Assembly (NCBI RefSeq): GCF_016545825.1
Contig: NC_052616.1
Location: 1,116,001 to 1,180,000 of the forward strand
From: Eucalyptus grandis
Taxonomy: Eukaryota; Streptophyta; Magnoliopsida; Myrtales; Myrtaceae
Reading direction: 5' to 3'
Length of the DNA: 64,000 bases
Shown here: positions 48,180 through 59,403 of the stretch, piece by piece
How positions within the stretch are numbered: position 1 is the stretch's first letter
How the letters are laid out: the number at the start of each line of letters is the position of its first letter
Position numbers and translations under genes: made by a program
The notes under the pieces: generated by a model
Told to the model about the DNA's origin: nothing
The model's database searches: none
What the model saw: the letters and a program-made list of their open reading frames with translations, nothing else

Positions 48180-48971
48180 AACTTAGCACCGCCAGCAGTA
48201 TATCTAGCCTCGCAAACCTCTTTTGCTTCAAAGAAGCTCGAGAGGCCAGTCGAAAGCCGGCGATTTCTGGAGCCGCGGCTGGAAAGTCGATGACGGCAAC
48301 GAGGAGAGAGGCGAGGAGGGAAGCGCTTAGGGTGAGTGAGAGGGCTCGAGAAAGAGAGGAGGGGGGCGCTTGGGGTGAGTGAGAGGGCTCGGGACAGAGA
48401 GGAGAGGAGTGCTTGAGGAAGAGAGAGGCAGAAGCGGGAAGAAAAAGCGCGCTTCGTTGAAAAAAAAAAGAGAGAAAATGCAGCAGGCTCTCCTTCTTCG
48501 CCCCGCCGTCGACCCCGCCAAAGTCCGCCAAGATCTCCCTTGCGACCGAGCGGGCCAGCGCTTGGTCAGCGGCGGGGAGCCTGGTGCCGCTCGGGAACGA
48601 GACCGAGATGCCAGAGGCAGATGACCAGCGAAGCTTTTGGGCAGGCAGAGACGGAGGCAGAGCTGGAGACGGAGGCGGAGGAGGTGGGATGCGCGGAGGA
48701 GGAAAGTGAAAGGCTCTGAGCGTTCTTTTTTCTTTTACGAGGAGAGAGAACCCGCGCCCTTTCAAGTGAAGAGAGAGAAAAATTTTGAGCGGGAGGAATA
48801 CGCTGACCGTCCTTTCTTCTGCGTGGAGCCGAGCCGAGCCGAGCCGACCAAAAACCAGCGCCTTCGCTTTTTCAGCGGGTCCCGCTCGGGGACACGTGCC
48901 GACGTTTCATTGGTAAGTCCGCACCAGGTCAGCAGATGACGTGGCGCGCACGTACCACTGAATATTTTCTC
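48180..48971 (-). repeat. Right terminal inverted repeat of the Pack-MULE (about 792 bp)
   Basis: This is the reverse complement of 31885-32657 with small indels. It ends GAATATTTTCTC at 48971, followed by the target duplication. The GAGCC tandem run at about 48828-48846 mirrors GGCTC on the left. Its inner edge lies 171 bp upstream of the PUS3 fragment's start codon on the minus strand, so the same TIR sequence precedes a start codon at both ends. Confidence 0.9.
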
Positions 48972-48980
48972 AGTTGGGAG
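48972..48980 (+). repeat. Right 9-bp target site duplication of the Pack-MULE
   Basis: AGTTGGGAG, identical to 31876-31884. The following bases continue the split solo LTR. Confidence 0.92.
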
Positions 48981-50144
48981 GGAAAAGCAAGGGGAGAACT
49001 AGCGACCGGCCCCTCCGTTCGCACGCCCGACCGCTCGCTCATCGTCGCTGTTCGCCCACACGTCGCCGGTGTCGCTCCTCCGCCGCTCTCGCCCACTTAC
49101 GTCGCACGCCTGTCGCACGCCATCCTCGCGCCCAGCTGCCAGTCCTGTGCCATCTCACTGTCCTCCGTAGCCCTGCTTGTTGTTGAAGTCGCTTGAGCCA
49201 GTGCCACCGTCATCCTGTCCCCAGAACAGCCGGAGCTCGCTGTCGCCGCCGTCCTGCTCGCGCCGCTGCTCCACTCTTCAACTCGCTGCTCCGTTGCGGC
49301 TCGTGCAATCTCGACCCTCCAGCATCGTCGTCCGGCGTCACCAGCGAGCCGCCGCACGCCAAGGCTGCCGGAGCCACCGCCAGTCACCGCCGAAGCTCCG
49401 CCGTCACCCTACCTCCATCGCCTGGCCGTTTCCGACCTTTTCCGGCTGTTGGAGTTGCCGGATTTGCCCTCTCCGACCAAGATCAGCAGCCGAAGTTCCA
49501 GCCCTAGTCCGGATGTTCAAGGCCCGTTTTAGGTGTCTTCCGGTCCTCTTTTGGTGTCGCCTTGAGGAGATTTGTCGACAGCCTCGCTGTTTTCTTCGTC
49601 GGAGACTCATCGGAAAGCGATTCCGGTGAGTTTAGCCTCCTAAACCTCAATTAGAGGGTTAATTATGCTTAGGGAGGTTTAATTATGTTAAGTGTTATTA
49701 GGTGGTTAGTTTAATTTATTTAAGTGTAGATTAGATTAAGGTGGTGTTTAATTTAAAGTATGTTTAATTAAGACTAAGTTAATGTTTATATTAGTATAAT
49801 GGTGATTTGACTTTAATGATTTATTTTTGATTTAAATAAATATTTCGAAATGATTTAATAATTTAATAATATATTATTATTCGAAATTATTAAAATATTA
49901 TTATTTAATTAATTTTCGGAATAAATTTAATTATTTATTCATTTCCGAAAATTATTTCAAAAGACCTTAATTTGTCGAATTTCGTGCCGATTGCAATGTC
50001 ACTTTCTGTATATTTATTTGAGTGTCGGTTTATGAGAATTGAGTGAATTAGTGGTTATGAGAGAATTATCCCAAAATTTGAGAAGGTCGGTATTTTATGG
50101 GAAGATGACTGTGAAAGGTTGTGAGTGAACTTAGAAAACTGCCG

Positions 50145-50345
50145 ATGTATGGCCGTGCCAATAAGGCCGAGATTTACCATCGAATTTGAAATCGGTCGTG
50201 CCAATCGAGCCGTGATCTACCACCTATTAAAGGTCGTGCCGAGTGGGGTCGTGATGCCACTAAATCTAATTTGCCAAGTGGGGTCATGATGCCACTAAAT
50301 CTATTTTGCCCAGTGGGGCCGTGATTACCACTAAATTTTAGACTT
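50145..50345 (+). repeat. LTR-internal tandem repeat, about 40-50 bp unit
   Basis: Repeated phrases of the type GTGCCxAxxxxGxCGTGATxx.CCACTAAAT occur four or five times with drift. The last three copies (AGTGGGGTCGTGATGCCAC, AGTGGGGTCATGATGCCAC, AGTGGGGCCGTGATTACCAC) are clearest. It lies within the right part of the split solo LTR. Confidence 0.7.
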
Positions 50346-51310
50346 GCCTGTAAAGTCATGTTTGAGAGTCTAGAATGAATAGTTAGAATGACCGTGTGAT
50401 GACTTTGATGACATGTAATCGACTGAGACAATTGATCGTTGAGTCAATCCGAGTAATTGAATTATTTGGATGATGTGGTTGTCAGTATTTATTGATTAAA
50501 CTGATCTGCATGAAGGAAACTGAGGCTAAGGTAAGCTCTCTGATGCCTGTTTGTGCTTAGGTGGTCTTTATGGCGTATTTTCTTTCTAATAGGGGTTTAG
50601 GGGGGGTGAACTTGCTGAGACAATGTCTCACCCCCTTGTGGGAAAAATATTATAGGACCATAGATGGCGGAACCCCCGGAGCAATATGATATTCCCGTGC
50701 AGATTATGGAGAGGTGCAAAGTTTTCCCGATCCCGATAGTCATTGGATCTATGAGCTGATTAGGAGCACAGTCTGGATCTAGGAGACCGAGCTTGTCATG
50801 GTACCTCATAGATATAGGGCATGGTTCCGTTTTGGGCCAATGGTTTTAGGATTGGTCCTCTTGATAGCTTTGATATCCCACCTGATGTGATGGAAGCCAT
50901 TATAGGTGAGGGCGTAGCTGACGCACCCAATGGTGGAGTGGAGGACCCATCGTCTCCGGAGGTTGATCAGTCTAAAGTGGGATTGACGAACGAGTCCAAC
51001 TAATAGTCTTAGGACCATTCCTTCTTTTTGGTGGACTGATCCCTTTTTGTAGGCTGACCCTTTTTGGTACATACAAACTCTGACCCATTTTTTGTGTATG
51101 TAAACTCTGACATGAATATCTATGAAAGTATGTTTGGTTTTGAATGAGTTGGTTTCCTGTTTTCCTATCCCGTGAGTTTTGTTAGGGGTTTTATAATACA
51201 TTCCGCATGCGCATATAAAATGAATGGGGTCGGCGACACTACCTAGGATGTCGCATTTGCATGACCATGGCGGGTTGTTCACGTGCCCGGGGTTCGGGGC
51301 GTGACATAAC

Positions 51311-51600
51311 AACTCGTTCAAATCGTTTTAGTCCTCTTCGAATGGGCTTTATGACTTAATGGGTGCAAGTGATCTCACAAGCCTGGTTGGCTAGTCACTT
51401 TAGCCCTAATTGGAATGGAACAACATTTGCAATTTGTTATTTATCCTATGTTCCAGATGTTTTTAAGGGCATCGGAGCACACTTATATTGGATAATGTAG
51501 CTTGATTTGTTTTGTTTAATGTCGTTTTGTTTTTCCCCGAAAGAAGGGGAGAAAAAAAGCTTCATCTCCTGTGTATAGGCATTCATCATTCTTTTTTTCT
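51311..51600 (+). repeat. Dispersed repeat 'R', copy 2, right part
   Basis: This continues the R copy interrupted at 31513: ACTCGTTCAAATCG, GAATGGGCTTTATGACTTAAT and TGGAATGGAACAACATT match 12902-13215 and 62150-62250. The continuity proves that the solo LTR with its Pack-MULE inserted into R. Confidence 0.75.
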
Positions 51601-51784
51601 TTTTTCCTTTTTTAGATTATTATCACTTCAAATGTTAATTTCGGCGTGAGAATATTTTATTTACGTTCTTCACTCCTATTGTATAACAGCACTAGCATTT
51701 TAGCCCGTGCAATGCCGTGATACTTGAAATAACATCTTTAAGAAGTCATGAATATTTATATATTTTAAGCATGGAAGTTTGTAA

Positions 51785-52020
51785 AGTATTGTCTAATTGT
51801 AATGGCATTGTGGTACTCTACGCCATCCCATGAGCAGCAATTTCCATGTGACCCTGATAAACCTTCGCATAAACACATTGAAATGTGTTTTGTAGGTTTT
51901 GAAACTTGGTTGAATTCCATCAAGGCAAAGCTCTCATTCGGATGGCATGGTGGCTTAGCAAGTGAAGTATGAATCAAAATGAGAAGGACGAATGAGTAAC
52001 AAGTGCATAGAGTAAAGACA
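51785..52020 (-). pseudogene. LRR receptor-like protein N-terminal fragment
   Basis: On the minus strand the reading contains a signal-peptide-like CYSFVLLILIHTSLA, then PPCHPNESFALMEFNQ and, in the same frame, GNCCSWDGVEYH, the cap of plant LRR receptor-like proteins. No LRR follows. It resembles the cap of the pseudogene at 15229-17310 (NSLCHADETSALMEF, GDCCSWNGVECD). It directly abuts a broken copy of the membrane-protein gene 3' end at about 52020. Confidence 0.75.
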
Positions 52021-52710
52021 CCATGATCTCTATTTTTGTTACTAGAGTCGGTTAATATGGGAAAAGGTCGAGCTTGATTGTAATTTATGTTTAGAGACAA
52101 TTTGGAAAAAAAGCCGTTTTTTATCACCTTGGCATTAAATATTCTGCTACTATTGTAATTGTAGGATCTTGTTGAATATTGTTTTAGCATAAAAAGAGAG
52201 AAGTTCTTTCGGCAATCTAAAATGGGAGGGGCTAAAAGTTTGGTTTTTGTGTGGAATAGCGTAATGTAGGTAGTGAAGGCGAAGTTAAAGCAAGAGGCAA
52301 TTCAAAATGGAGTTGTTTATCTATTAATCATACCGAATTTGTAATACAATATATGTATTGAGTATACCTCTTATTGTCCTAGCTAAAATTGTTATGTAAC
52401 TAGACGAGAGGAAAAGAACAACTAAGTTTAGAGTCCTTTCATTGCAGAATATGTGGGGAGTAAAGCTGCAAGTTGATTTCTAATTACAGAGTGGGCTACC
52501 AATTGAGTTAGTACTTCACATACATAAATAGTTGATATTTCTAATTATGGCGGAATTCTATTATTTTTTAAGTCTTGGCAGCGTGGATATGCAACTAATA
52601 CTCTCTGAAACTCAAATCATTTTGTGATTGTTGATTTTATGGTATCTCTAGTTTTTTTAGGCTGCATTGTTCATGTCATATGAATATGCTATTTTTCTTT
52701 CCATACAATC
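52020..52710 (+). pseudogene. Duplicated 3' end and flank of the membrane-protein gene
   Basis: The sequence is a diverged copy of 57845-58500 in the same orientation. Its first 65 bases match the end of the coding region, with residues YGKR recognisable but a stop just before. The following 600 bp match the 3' flank (GGATCTTGTTGAATATTG, GTGATTGTTGATTTTATGGTATCTCT). Upstream homology ends where the RLP fragment begins. Confidence 0.75.
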
Positions 52711-54180
52711 AACACGCTACTCTTTAAGCATACCTTATGCCAATTAGAATTTGATTTGTTGATAAATTACCTCAAAATAAGAGAAATTATTTCACCTTTG
52801 AAATATTAAGTGAGTGCTTGCTTTAGAGATTTGTCCGGTCAAAGAAAAATTTACGTTCTATTTTTGTTGTGGTTTTCGTATTTTGTCTAATATCTCTCAA
52901 CAATGGCAAATGAAAGTTTTGAAGGATAACAATTTTTTACCCTCTTCTAGTATGGAGTCTTAAAAGATTTACAAACTCAACATTTGTTATAAAATCTTTG
53001 TCCACCTCTTCCATTTTACTCATCTTTTCCTCGTTGGCCTATTATAGAGCAGTTAATGTCTTCTCATTAGCTCATTTACAATCATCGTTCCACACATCAC
53101 ATGAGTCTCGGTCATCGCTATAGCTTTGTCTTGAATCCACTCATTACTAATCTCGTCTTTTCTGAAATTCCTGCTCGGAGCTAGACATTTTCTTCACTAA
53201 CAATATGTGTACATTTTGGTACTTCACCTACCTAGTTAGCATTGCATGCATAGGTGAGATATTCATCATCAACTAGAAAATGAGTATTTCAAGGTTCGGC
53301 ATTGCTCGATTTGGTTACTTCTAGATATCGCCAATTGTTGTCAATGTTCCGAAGAATTTTTAGCTTCACAAAGTTTATATTTAGAACACAATCTCTCACT
53401 AACTCAACTAGAAACCCTTCAAATAGAAGCGCTACTAAATGCAAAGCTTTGACTTTGCTCTTATTTGGGCTTCCAATTTATCAGCAGTAGATATATTCTA
53501 ACCATTGATTTTCCTTCTTTAAAGCAAAAGAGATCAAAATTGACCCTGATGTCTTTTCCTCTTCCAAATCCCTCCCTCCGTCCCTCCCTCCTCTCTCTCT
53601 CAACCTTCCTTCGTCTCTTCCACTTCTGGAAGGGAGGGATTTGACTTAGATCTCTCCCTCCCATCCTAGTTATTTTTTTCCCCTTTCCTTACTCTCCTGA
53701 ATTTAGTTTTAGATTTGAAAGCTTTGTTCTCCCAATATTATATATCTAATTTTAGATTTTAGAGTTTTAATAAATAAATACTTCGTCTCTAGTTTAAATA
53801 GTGTTCACAACAGTTTTGATATTTAACTTATGGTACTTCGCATTAGCTACAAAACTTGCTTTCACAAGTGTCAGATCTGATCTTCTTCAATATGTTTTGT
53901 TTTTATATGGTGATGATGTAGGGATGCCGAATCGGTGTACACCATTAAATCTAGGTGCACGTCGTCAAAAGGTAAAATCATAACTACAAATTGAGATCTT
54001 GAAATATGCTTATTACTATGACATTGTGTGATTTTGCCATGAGCCTGTGATTATTTGTGCCAATCATGCTTTAATGATATGCATTGATTTTTGACTTTTG
54101 GTTTGTTTTGGAATTTTATGGGCTTGTTTGTTATTATAACTTTTGAGATATTCTATTATGTATTATTTTGATAATGAATG
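52711..54180. other. AT-rich intergenic DNA with a CT microsatellite
   Basis: No gene is supported. A CCCTCC/CTCTCT-rich run lies at about 53570-53620. The base composition changes sharply to GC-rich at about 54180, marking the 5' region of the next gene. Confidence 0.55.
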
Positions 54181-54341
54181 GAAAACCCTCGGTTCCACGG
54201 CGGCCGGAGACTTTCCCTCCGATCGCTACCTCCGGAATCGGTCGGCCCGACACGGAGAGGTCCTCGGGGTTTCCTCGCCCCATGCTTCTCCGCTGCGCGT
54301 AGTGTCCCGATATCGGCCGACCGGATAAGGCGTCGGGAGCT

Positions 54342-57300
54342 ATGGATCCCTCCGCCGGCGACGCGGCCTCGCCGCCGCCTCATCGCGGGGCGACGGGCGA
54401 GAGCAGGAATCTCTCCGTACTGCTCCGATTGTTCCTGGCTCTCCTTTTCCCCGTCGTGTTCTTCTTCTCCTCGTCGTTCTTGATCGGCGTCGTCGCCCTC
54501 CTCGTCAGTAACTTCTCGATCCCCAGCCCCATGTCGCTGCCTGCTCAGTGCAAAATAGTCTCCAGCAGTAAGTTCCGTTGAATGATTGCTCATGCTTTCG
54601 GGTCTTCACCATTCGAGTTGGCTGAGCTAAGTTGTGGATTGTTACCGTCTTGGCCGTTTTGTGCTACTTCAGTTGCTAGCTAATGATGAGAAATGGACAG
54701 GATGTAGTATGTGATGACTCGCTTGATCAATGAAACGCAGCGAGTTGCGTTTTCGTACTGTTGGTCGTGTTATGCGCTCGAGTGTCGTATGCTGAGTTTT
54801 GAATTTTTTCTTGCAGGTGTGGATATAAGGTCGTCTAAAGTTTGCGAGCTTGGGCTGTTGAATTATAACGCCAAGATTGTTTTCAGCTCGTCCGAGAAAA
54901 GGAAATTCCGGTGCCATTATGATTACTATTGGGCTTCAGTATTTAAGGTGATTCTATGTCCTTTGAGGAGTGATTACCGTTTTTAATGTGCATTTTCTTG
55001 TCTGTTGTGAGGTTTAATTATCCATGGTATCTTTTGGGGCCAATGAGGCTCGGTTTCGCTGATTCCATTGTCGCCTTGTTTTGTCTGGAACTGCAGAATT
55101 TTCATAGTTATCTGCATATTTTTCTCTAGCCTGATTCTTATTGTCTATACAGCTGCCTGATAAAATGTCTGTAATATTTGACACACATTTGTAATGCTAG
55201 AGAGTCCTATCTAGGATTTACTCATCTCTGTCGCACACAAGTGCAAGAGAATGCACCTCCCCCCCTCTCCCCCTTCATGTTCCTATGCCATTTCAAGCTG
55301 AGGTTTGGATTGGATAATGTTGTGCATGACCATTAGAACCTATCTTTTCATTCATTTGAGTGCGCAATAAGTCTTATCTTGCCATCACTTATTATATGGA
55401 GGTTCAACTAATTAGGAATCAAGCATGTGTCAAAGGAACTACTTATTATATCATTTGTCCTATTATCAGAATCAACCTTTTACTGTCTTTTTTTAGCTAT
55501 GAATGTCAATTAAGGAAATATAGTTATAGTAGTTTCACTCTATGCTTATTGTCAGTTTGTCATCTATGTAACAATGTCACGTGCCGATGTATTTATGAAC
55601 GCCATATCATTCTTTAAGTCACAGGGGAACTTTCTGAATCAGCTGGTATTGATTCTGCGAAAATACTGTTCATATGTAAGAATACTATGAGCTGTTGTGA
55701 AGCTGAAAAAGCATTTGCGTGTTAGTTGATACATTGGATACAATGAAGTTTGAAGCTGTTTATAAATGTTCATGGAAGTGAGTATTCTTGCTGTGCTTGA
55801 GATAAATAAAAGTTAAAAGAATCATTCTAGATTAATTATAAAGGAGATCAAAAGGTTAACTCTTCTATGATTTTGATGAAGGTTGGAAGTGGAGAAGGTG
55901 GTGGTAAAATCTGTTTGATTAGGTTAAGCCTGTCTTTGGCAAATGCCCTCCATATGTTCAGATTTGATAAATCGTACCTTGAATGGATTGTTGAATCATT
56001 GAATGTTAAATTTGGTTTCCCATGATATTTCTAGAGACACTTAATTTACCGATTGCCTAGTTCGACCTATCTTCCTTCTAGAAAGAGACTTGTTATCATG
56101 GTGAAAATGAACCAGGTCAACTTGATCAAAACATATGGTTGATAAAATTGGCAAAAGCCTCACACATAGTTTTGCTGGTTTGTTTCTCTTTTTCAGTCTT
56201 CTTAGTCAAACAATTACGCAGTTCATATTTGATCCTTTTGATGTCATTTTAAGATTGAACATAGGTTGGGGTTGTGTAAATCTTTACTTTGGGAGTTTTG
56301 GTTTGTATAGTTTAGAATTAAATCAGATAGCAAATGTTGCTCCTTCTTGGCTTTAGTAAGTACCTTGTTATGCTCCTTCCAATTCAGGCATTCATCGAAA
56401 TTGGTGCATTTGTGTGTTTCTTCTGTGTTTATGAACTTTTATTTGTAGTCATTAATTGATTGTGTTCCATACATAGGTAGTTAGAGATTAGATGCTTTTA
56501 TCAGGCTAAGTATCTTAGTTTAACTCAGAAGAGGTAAAAGAATGTTGAGAGCGGTCATAGGAAAAGAAAGCTACCACATATACTGACTGCCGAATTGAAT
56601 TTACTGTTTTGCCCCTTCTTATAATTGCAGGTAGAATATAAGAATCATTTATCAGGGCACACTCGACTAGCTCTTGCAGAGGCCCCAAATGAGGCCCTTC
56701 CTGCTAATTGCAGACCTGGTTCTGTTATTCTTTAAGTTAGGACCACATGGAGTTTGGCTTGATGGATGAAAGTTTTGGAAGCAAGTATGCATGATCCGCT
56801 GATCAGTAGTTTGAACCACCTGTAGCTCTGCAGTTTGCATTTATTACCTGCGCTTGTGTTGTGTGTGGCATGAAATGTATGTCTCTTCTCTGTTCTTGTA
56901 ACAAAGTGGAGTGTGGTCTCACATCAAACTGCCAAGCAAGGGCTGCCTATGTTGAATCAGGTCAACACTCTGATTTCAACCACTCATGGATTGGTGGTGT
57001 AGACCGGATCTCTGCCCTTGGCCAACTAGTAGGACTGGCCATTCCAATCCGACTTTTAAAATACTGCATTAATCACATAGTTTATAATGGTCAGATTACA
57101 ACGATTCTATTTTGTTTGGTTCAGTGTCTTTCTATAATATGAAGGATCTTGGCACATCTGAAATCAGTTCACTTTTGCGGTCTTGGTCTGGCCTTTGCAA
57201 CTACTTTGAAGTATATTCTTGTGCTCTGTTTGAAGTGACCGATGACTGTTTTTCATCTGAGTTGCATGCGAATCTCAATATGCTAATCAATGGTCATTAA

Positions 57301-57926
57301 TACAGAACTCAGTCCCAAGAATCACCACAAGCCAACATTGCCATGTGCCATGTACATCTCATTGTGCTGTAATTTGTTCTTTTTCTGGAGTCAAATTGCA
57401 ATTGAGATTACTGTCTTATCTGCTTACAGATCAGTTGTTATTGAACTTCTAGAATACAATATCTGAATTTTGGCTGGCATTAAAGATCACATTCGCCATT
57501 ATGTGACCTTCCAAATACTGCATTTCCATCTCCTTTACATTTAGCCTGTACGTATTCATTTGTTGTGTCTCTTACTTACATCATGGTTTCTAAATTGCTT
57601 ATTGTGGCCTGTGTATCGTCAGGTTCTCGGAGATTTTCAAATCCTGGGTAACCTGCAAGATCAGAGCTAAATATTGGAAATGGGAAACAATTGTCGGGGT
57701 GGTTACTGGTTTTTCAACCTCCTTAATATCAATGAGTTTCATCAGACTCTTTCAACAGATCAAATCTCGGCATTGGTCGCGTCCAACCAGGACACTACCT
57801 TGCATAGTTAGTGCAAACCGATTGAAGTGTGCTTGTTTGTTTGTGGCATATGTATCTTTTACTGGTTGGCTTGCTTTACAATTTGGAAAAAGGCTGGGCC
57901 TTCCTGTGATTTATGTTCATAGGTAG
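54342..57926 (+). CDS. Plant-specific membrane protein of unknown function, spliced, probably damaged in the middle
   Basis: Exon 1 (54342-54569) encodes a cytosolic-looking start and a strong transmembrane segment (LFLALLFPVVFFFSSSFLIGVVALLV), and ends at a GTAAGT donor. Exon 2 (54818-54945) encodes RSSKVCELGLLNYNAKIVF and FRCHYDYYWASVFK. Exon 3 starts at 56631 (VEYKNHLSGHTRLALAEAPNEALPANCRPG) but reaches a stop at 56736-56738, earlier than I expect for this family. A C-terminal exon (about 57623-57926) encodes WETIVGVVTGFSTSLISMSFI and a second hydrophobic segment, CLFVAYVSFTGWLALQFGKRLGLP. The middle exons were not found. Either exon 3 splices before the stop to unseen exons or the gene is a pseudogene. 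The family is known to me only as an uncharacterised plant membrane protein. Confidence 0.65.
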
Positions 57927-58500
57927 TTTGGAAACGCCATTTTTTGTCACCTTTGCATTTAGGATTCTGCTATTAATGTAATTGCAGGATCTTGTTGAAT
58001 ATTGTACTTAGCAGAAAAGAGAGAAAGGTTTTCTCAGGAATTAATTCTTGGTATTAGTGTGGAATAGCTGAATTTATGTACTGAGAGGAAGTTCAAGCAA
58101 GAGGCGATTCAAACTGCTGCTGTTGATCTCTTAATCATCCTGAATTTGTGGTGTAAGATGTGTATTGAGTATATCTCGTCCTAGCTAATCTCATTATGTA
58201 ACAAGACAGAGAGGGAAAAACAACAGAATTGGTTTAGAGTCCTTTTATTACAGAAACGTGTGGAGAGTGAAGATGCAATTTGATTTCTAATTACAGTGGG
58301 GTACCGGCAGATTTAGTATTTTGCATACATAAATAGTTCACACTTCTCATTATGCTGGAAACCTAATTTGTTTTAAGTTTTGGCAATTAGTATATAAAAC
58401 TGATACTATAACTCAATTCATGTTGTGATTGTTGATTTTATGGTATCTCTTGCTGTTTGAGGCCACAATGTTCTCATCATGCTAATTTCTCTTTCCAAAT
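57927..58500 (+). repeat. 3' flank of the membrane-protein gene, duplicated at 52083-52710
   Basis: Direct-orientation homology to 52083-52710 with about 5.8 kb offset. A T then G homopolymer pair lies just beyond, at 58538-58558. Confidence 0.75.
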
Positions 58501-59400
58501 ACACTAAAAAGGAGTAGCGCGATTTTTCTTTTATCTTTTTTTTTTTTTGGGGGGGGGGGTGTGGTTTCAGGAATTGAATAGATTCAAATTAGAAGCAATT
58601 GAAAGTACTCGGCATCCACTGCAATTGCCCGTGAAATCACCAGTCTTTCATTCCATAGAAGCTGCGTATAAATTTAGTAGGATGACTCCAACCGTCCTTA
58701 TCAACGAAAAATAAAAATCAACATATGTGGGGGCAGATTTGAAGCTTACTCCTACATGCTCTTTGATGGGCAAGACGCAATTGTGGATTCTCATCTTGAG
58801 TCGTGATGTAATTCGAGGCTTACTCGACAGGACTATGAGATGCCTGAAATGACTAATTGCAAGTTGCAACTAAGGTTTAACTCCCCGATGGGTCACTATT
58901 TCCATAACTTCTTATAATGAATCAAGCCATCCACATGAGAGATTGAGATTCCCTTTAAGTGATAATTAAGATCCCTGCGCTTTTTTAAGTGATGTTGAGA
59001 ATTATAAGGAAATAGGCATTTTTTTTTTCCAATGGAAAGAATTGGCCACGCATCCCCATGGTACAAACTCCTCAACTTTTCATGCATGCCATGATTGATG
59101 GTTCATGTGCAATCTTAGTTGCATAGTTGGTCCACTAAAATGACATCTTATATTTTTTCTACAAAAAAGATCAAAATTGAGAGATTGAAGTAAAGACGTA
59201 CGCCTAATCTTTTAGATTGACCAACATGAGTCATTCTCTGGTCCCTATAAATATTTCTAGTCCTTGAATCACAAAAAGAAAATAATGTAATCATCAATTG
59301 AAAATATCTTCACATTTTATATATTGTCAACTAAATTTATATAAAATTAAAGACAAAATATACGTGATTATTATAAATTGCAAACGAGCATAAATCTCTC
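58501..59400. repeat. Fragment of repeat R (58900-59240) and AT-rich DNA
   Basis: 58900-59240 matches 60570-61050 in direct orientation: CCACATGAGAGATTGAG, a T run, CACGCATCC..CATGGTACA, GCCATGATTGATGGTT, TTGGTCCACTAAAATGACATCT. No gene is seen. Confidence 0.6.
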
Positions 59401-59403
59401 GTG

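Larger units (their letters stand above)
31885..48971. mobile_element. Giant Pack-MULE (Mutator-like element carrying host gene fragments), about 17.1 kb
   Basis: The element starts GAGAAAATATTC and ends with its reverse complement GAATATTTTCTC. Long TIRs occupy 31885-32657 and 48180-48971. AGTTGGGAG is duplicated at both flanks. No MURA transposase motif is seen, so it is non-autonomous. Inside are fragments of glucosidase II beta and an RNA-dependent RNA polymerase on +, and of a CHD3 remodeller and PUS3 on -, with introns retained, so capture was from genomic DNA. Each end's fragment starts just inside its TIR. It is large for a Pack-MULE, most described being a few kb. The alternative, an inverted segmental duplication, does not explain the terminal 9-bp duplication. 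Confidence 0.88.
31514..51306 (+). mobile_element. Solo LTR split by the Pack-MULE, flanked by TAAC
   Basis: The left part (31514-31884) starts with a diverged version of the family start (ATTCCGATTTTTTCAATTCT versus the ATCCTGATTTTCAGGTTCT of the outer LTR on the minus strand). The right part (48972-51306) ends CGGGGCGTGACA. Both flanks have TAAC (31510-31513 and 51307-51310), and repeat R continues across the joined flanks. Removing the inserted element leaves about 2.7 kb. Similarity to the 18181-24672 LTR includes the GGCCCC..TCCGTTCGCACG block (49011-49026 here) and the GTCTCACCCCC..TGTGGGA block (50624-50642). The first few bases are decayed, so the 5' end is approximate. Open frames in 48936-49629 are GC-rich leader. 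Confidence 0.78.

Noticed and set aside
31885..48971. Inverted repeats read as a simple inverted segmental duplication of one promoter
   Set aside because: The exact 9-bp flanking duplication and GAGAAAA termini are explained by Mutator-type transposition but not by segmental duplication.
49097..49629. Open frames on both strands in 48936-49629
   Set aside because: They belong to the GC-rich leader of the split solo LTR, which has a counterpart at about 22830-23780; composition is repetitive.
50806..51321. 171-codon minus-strand frame
   Set aside because: It crosses the 3' end of the solo LTR and the TAAC junction into repeat R, so it cannot be one gene.
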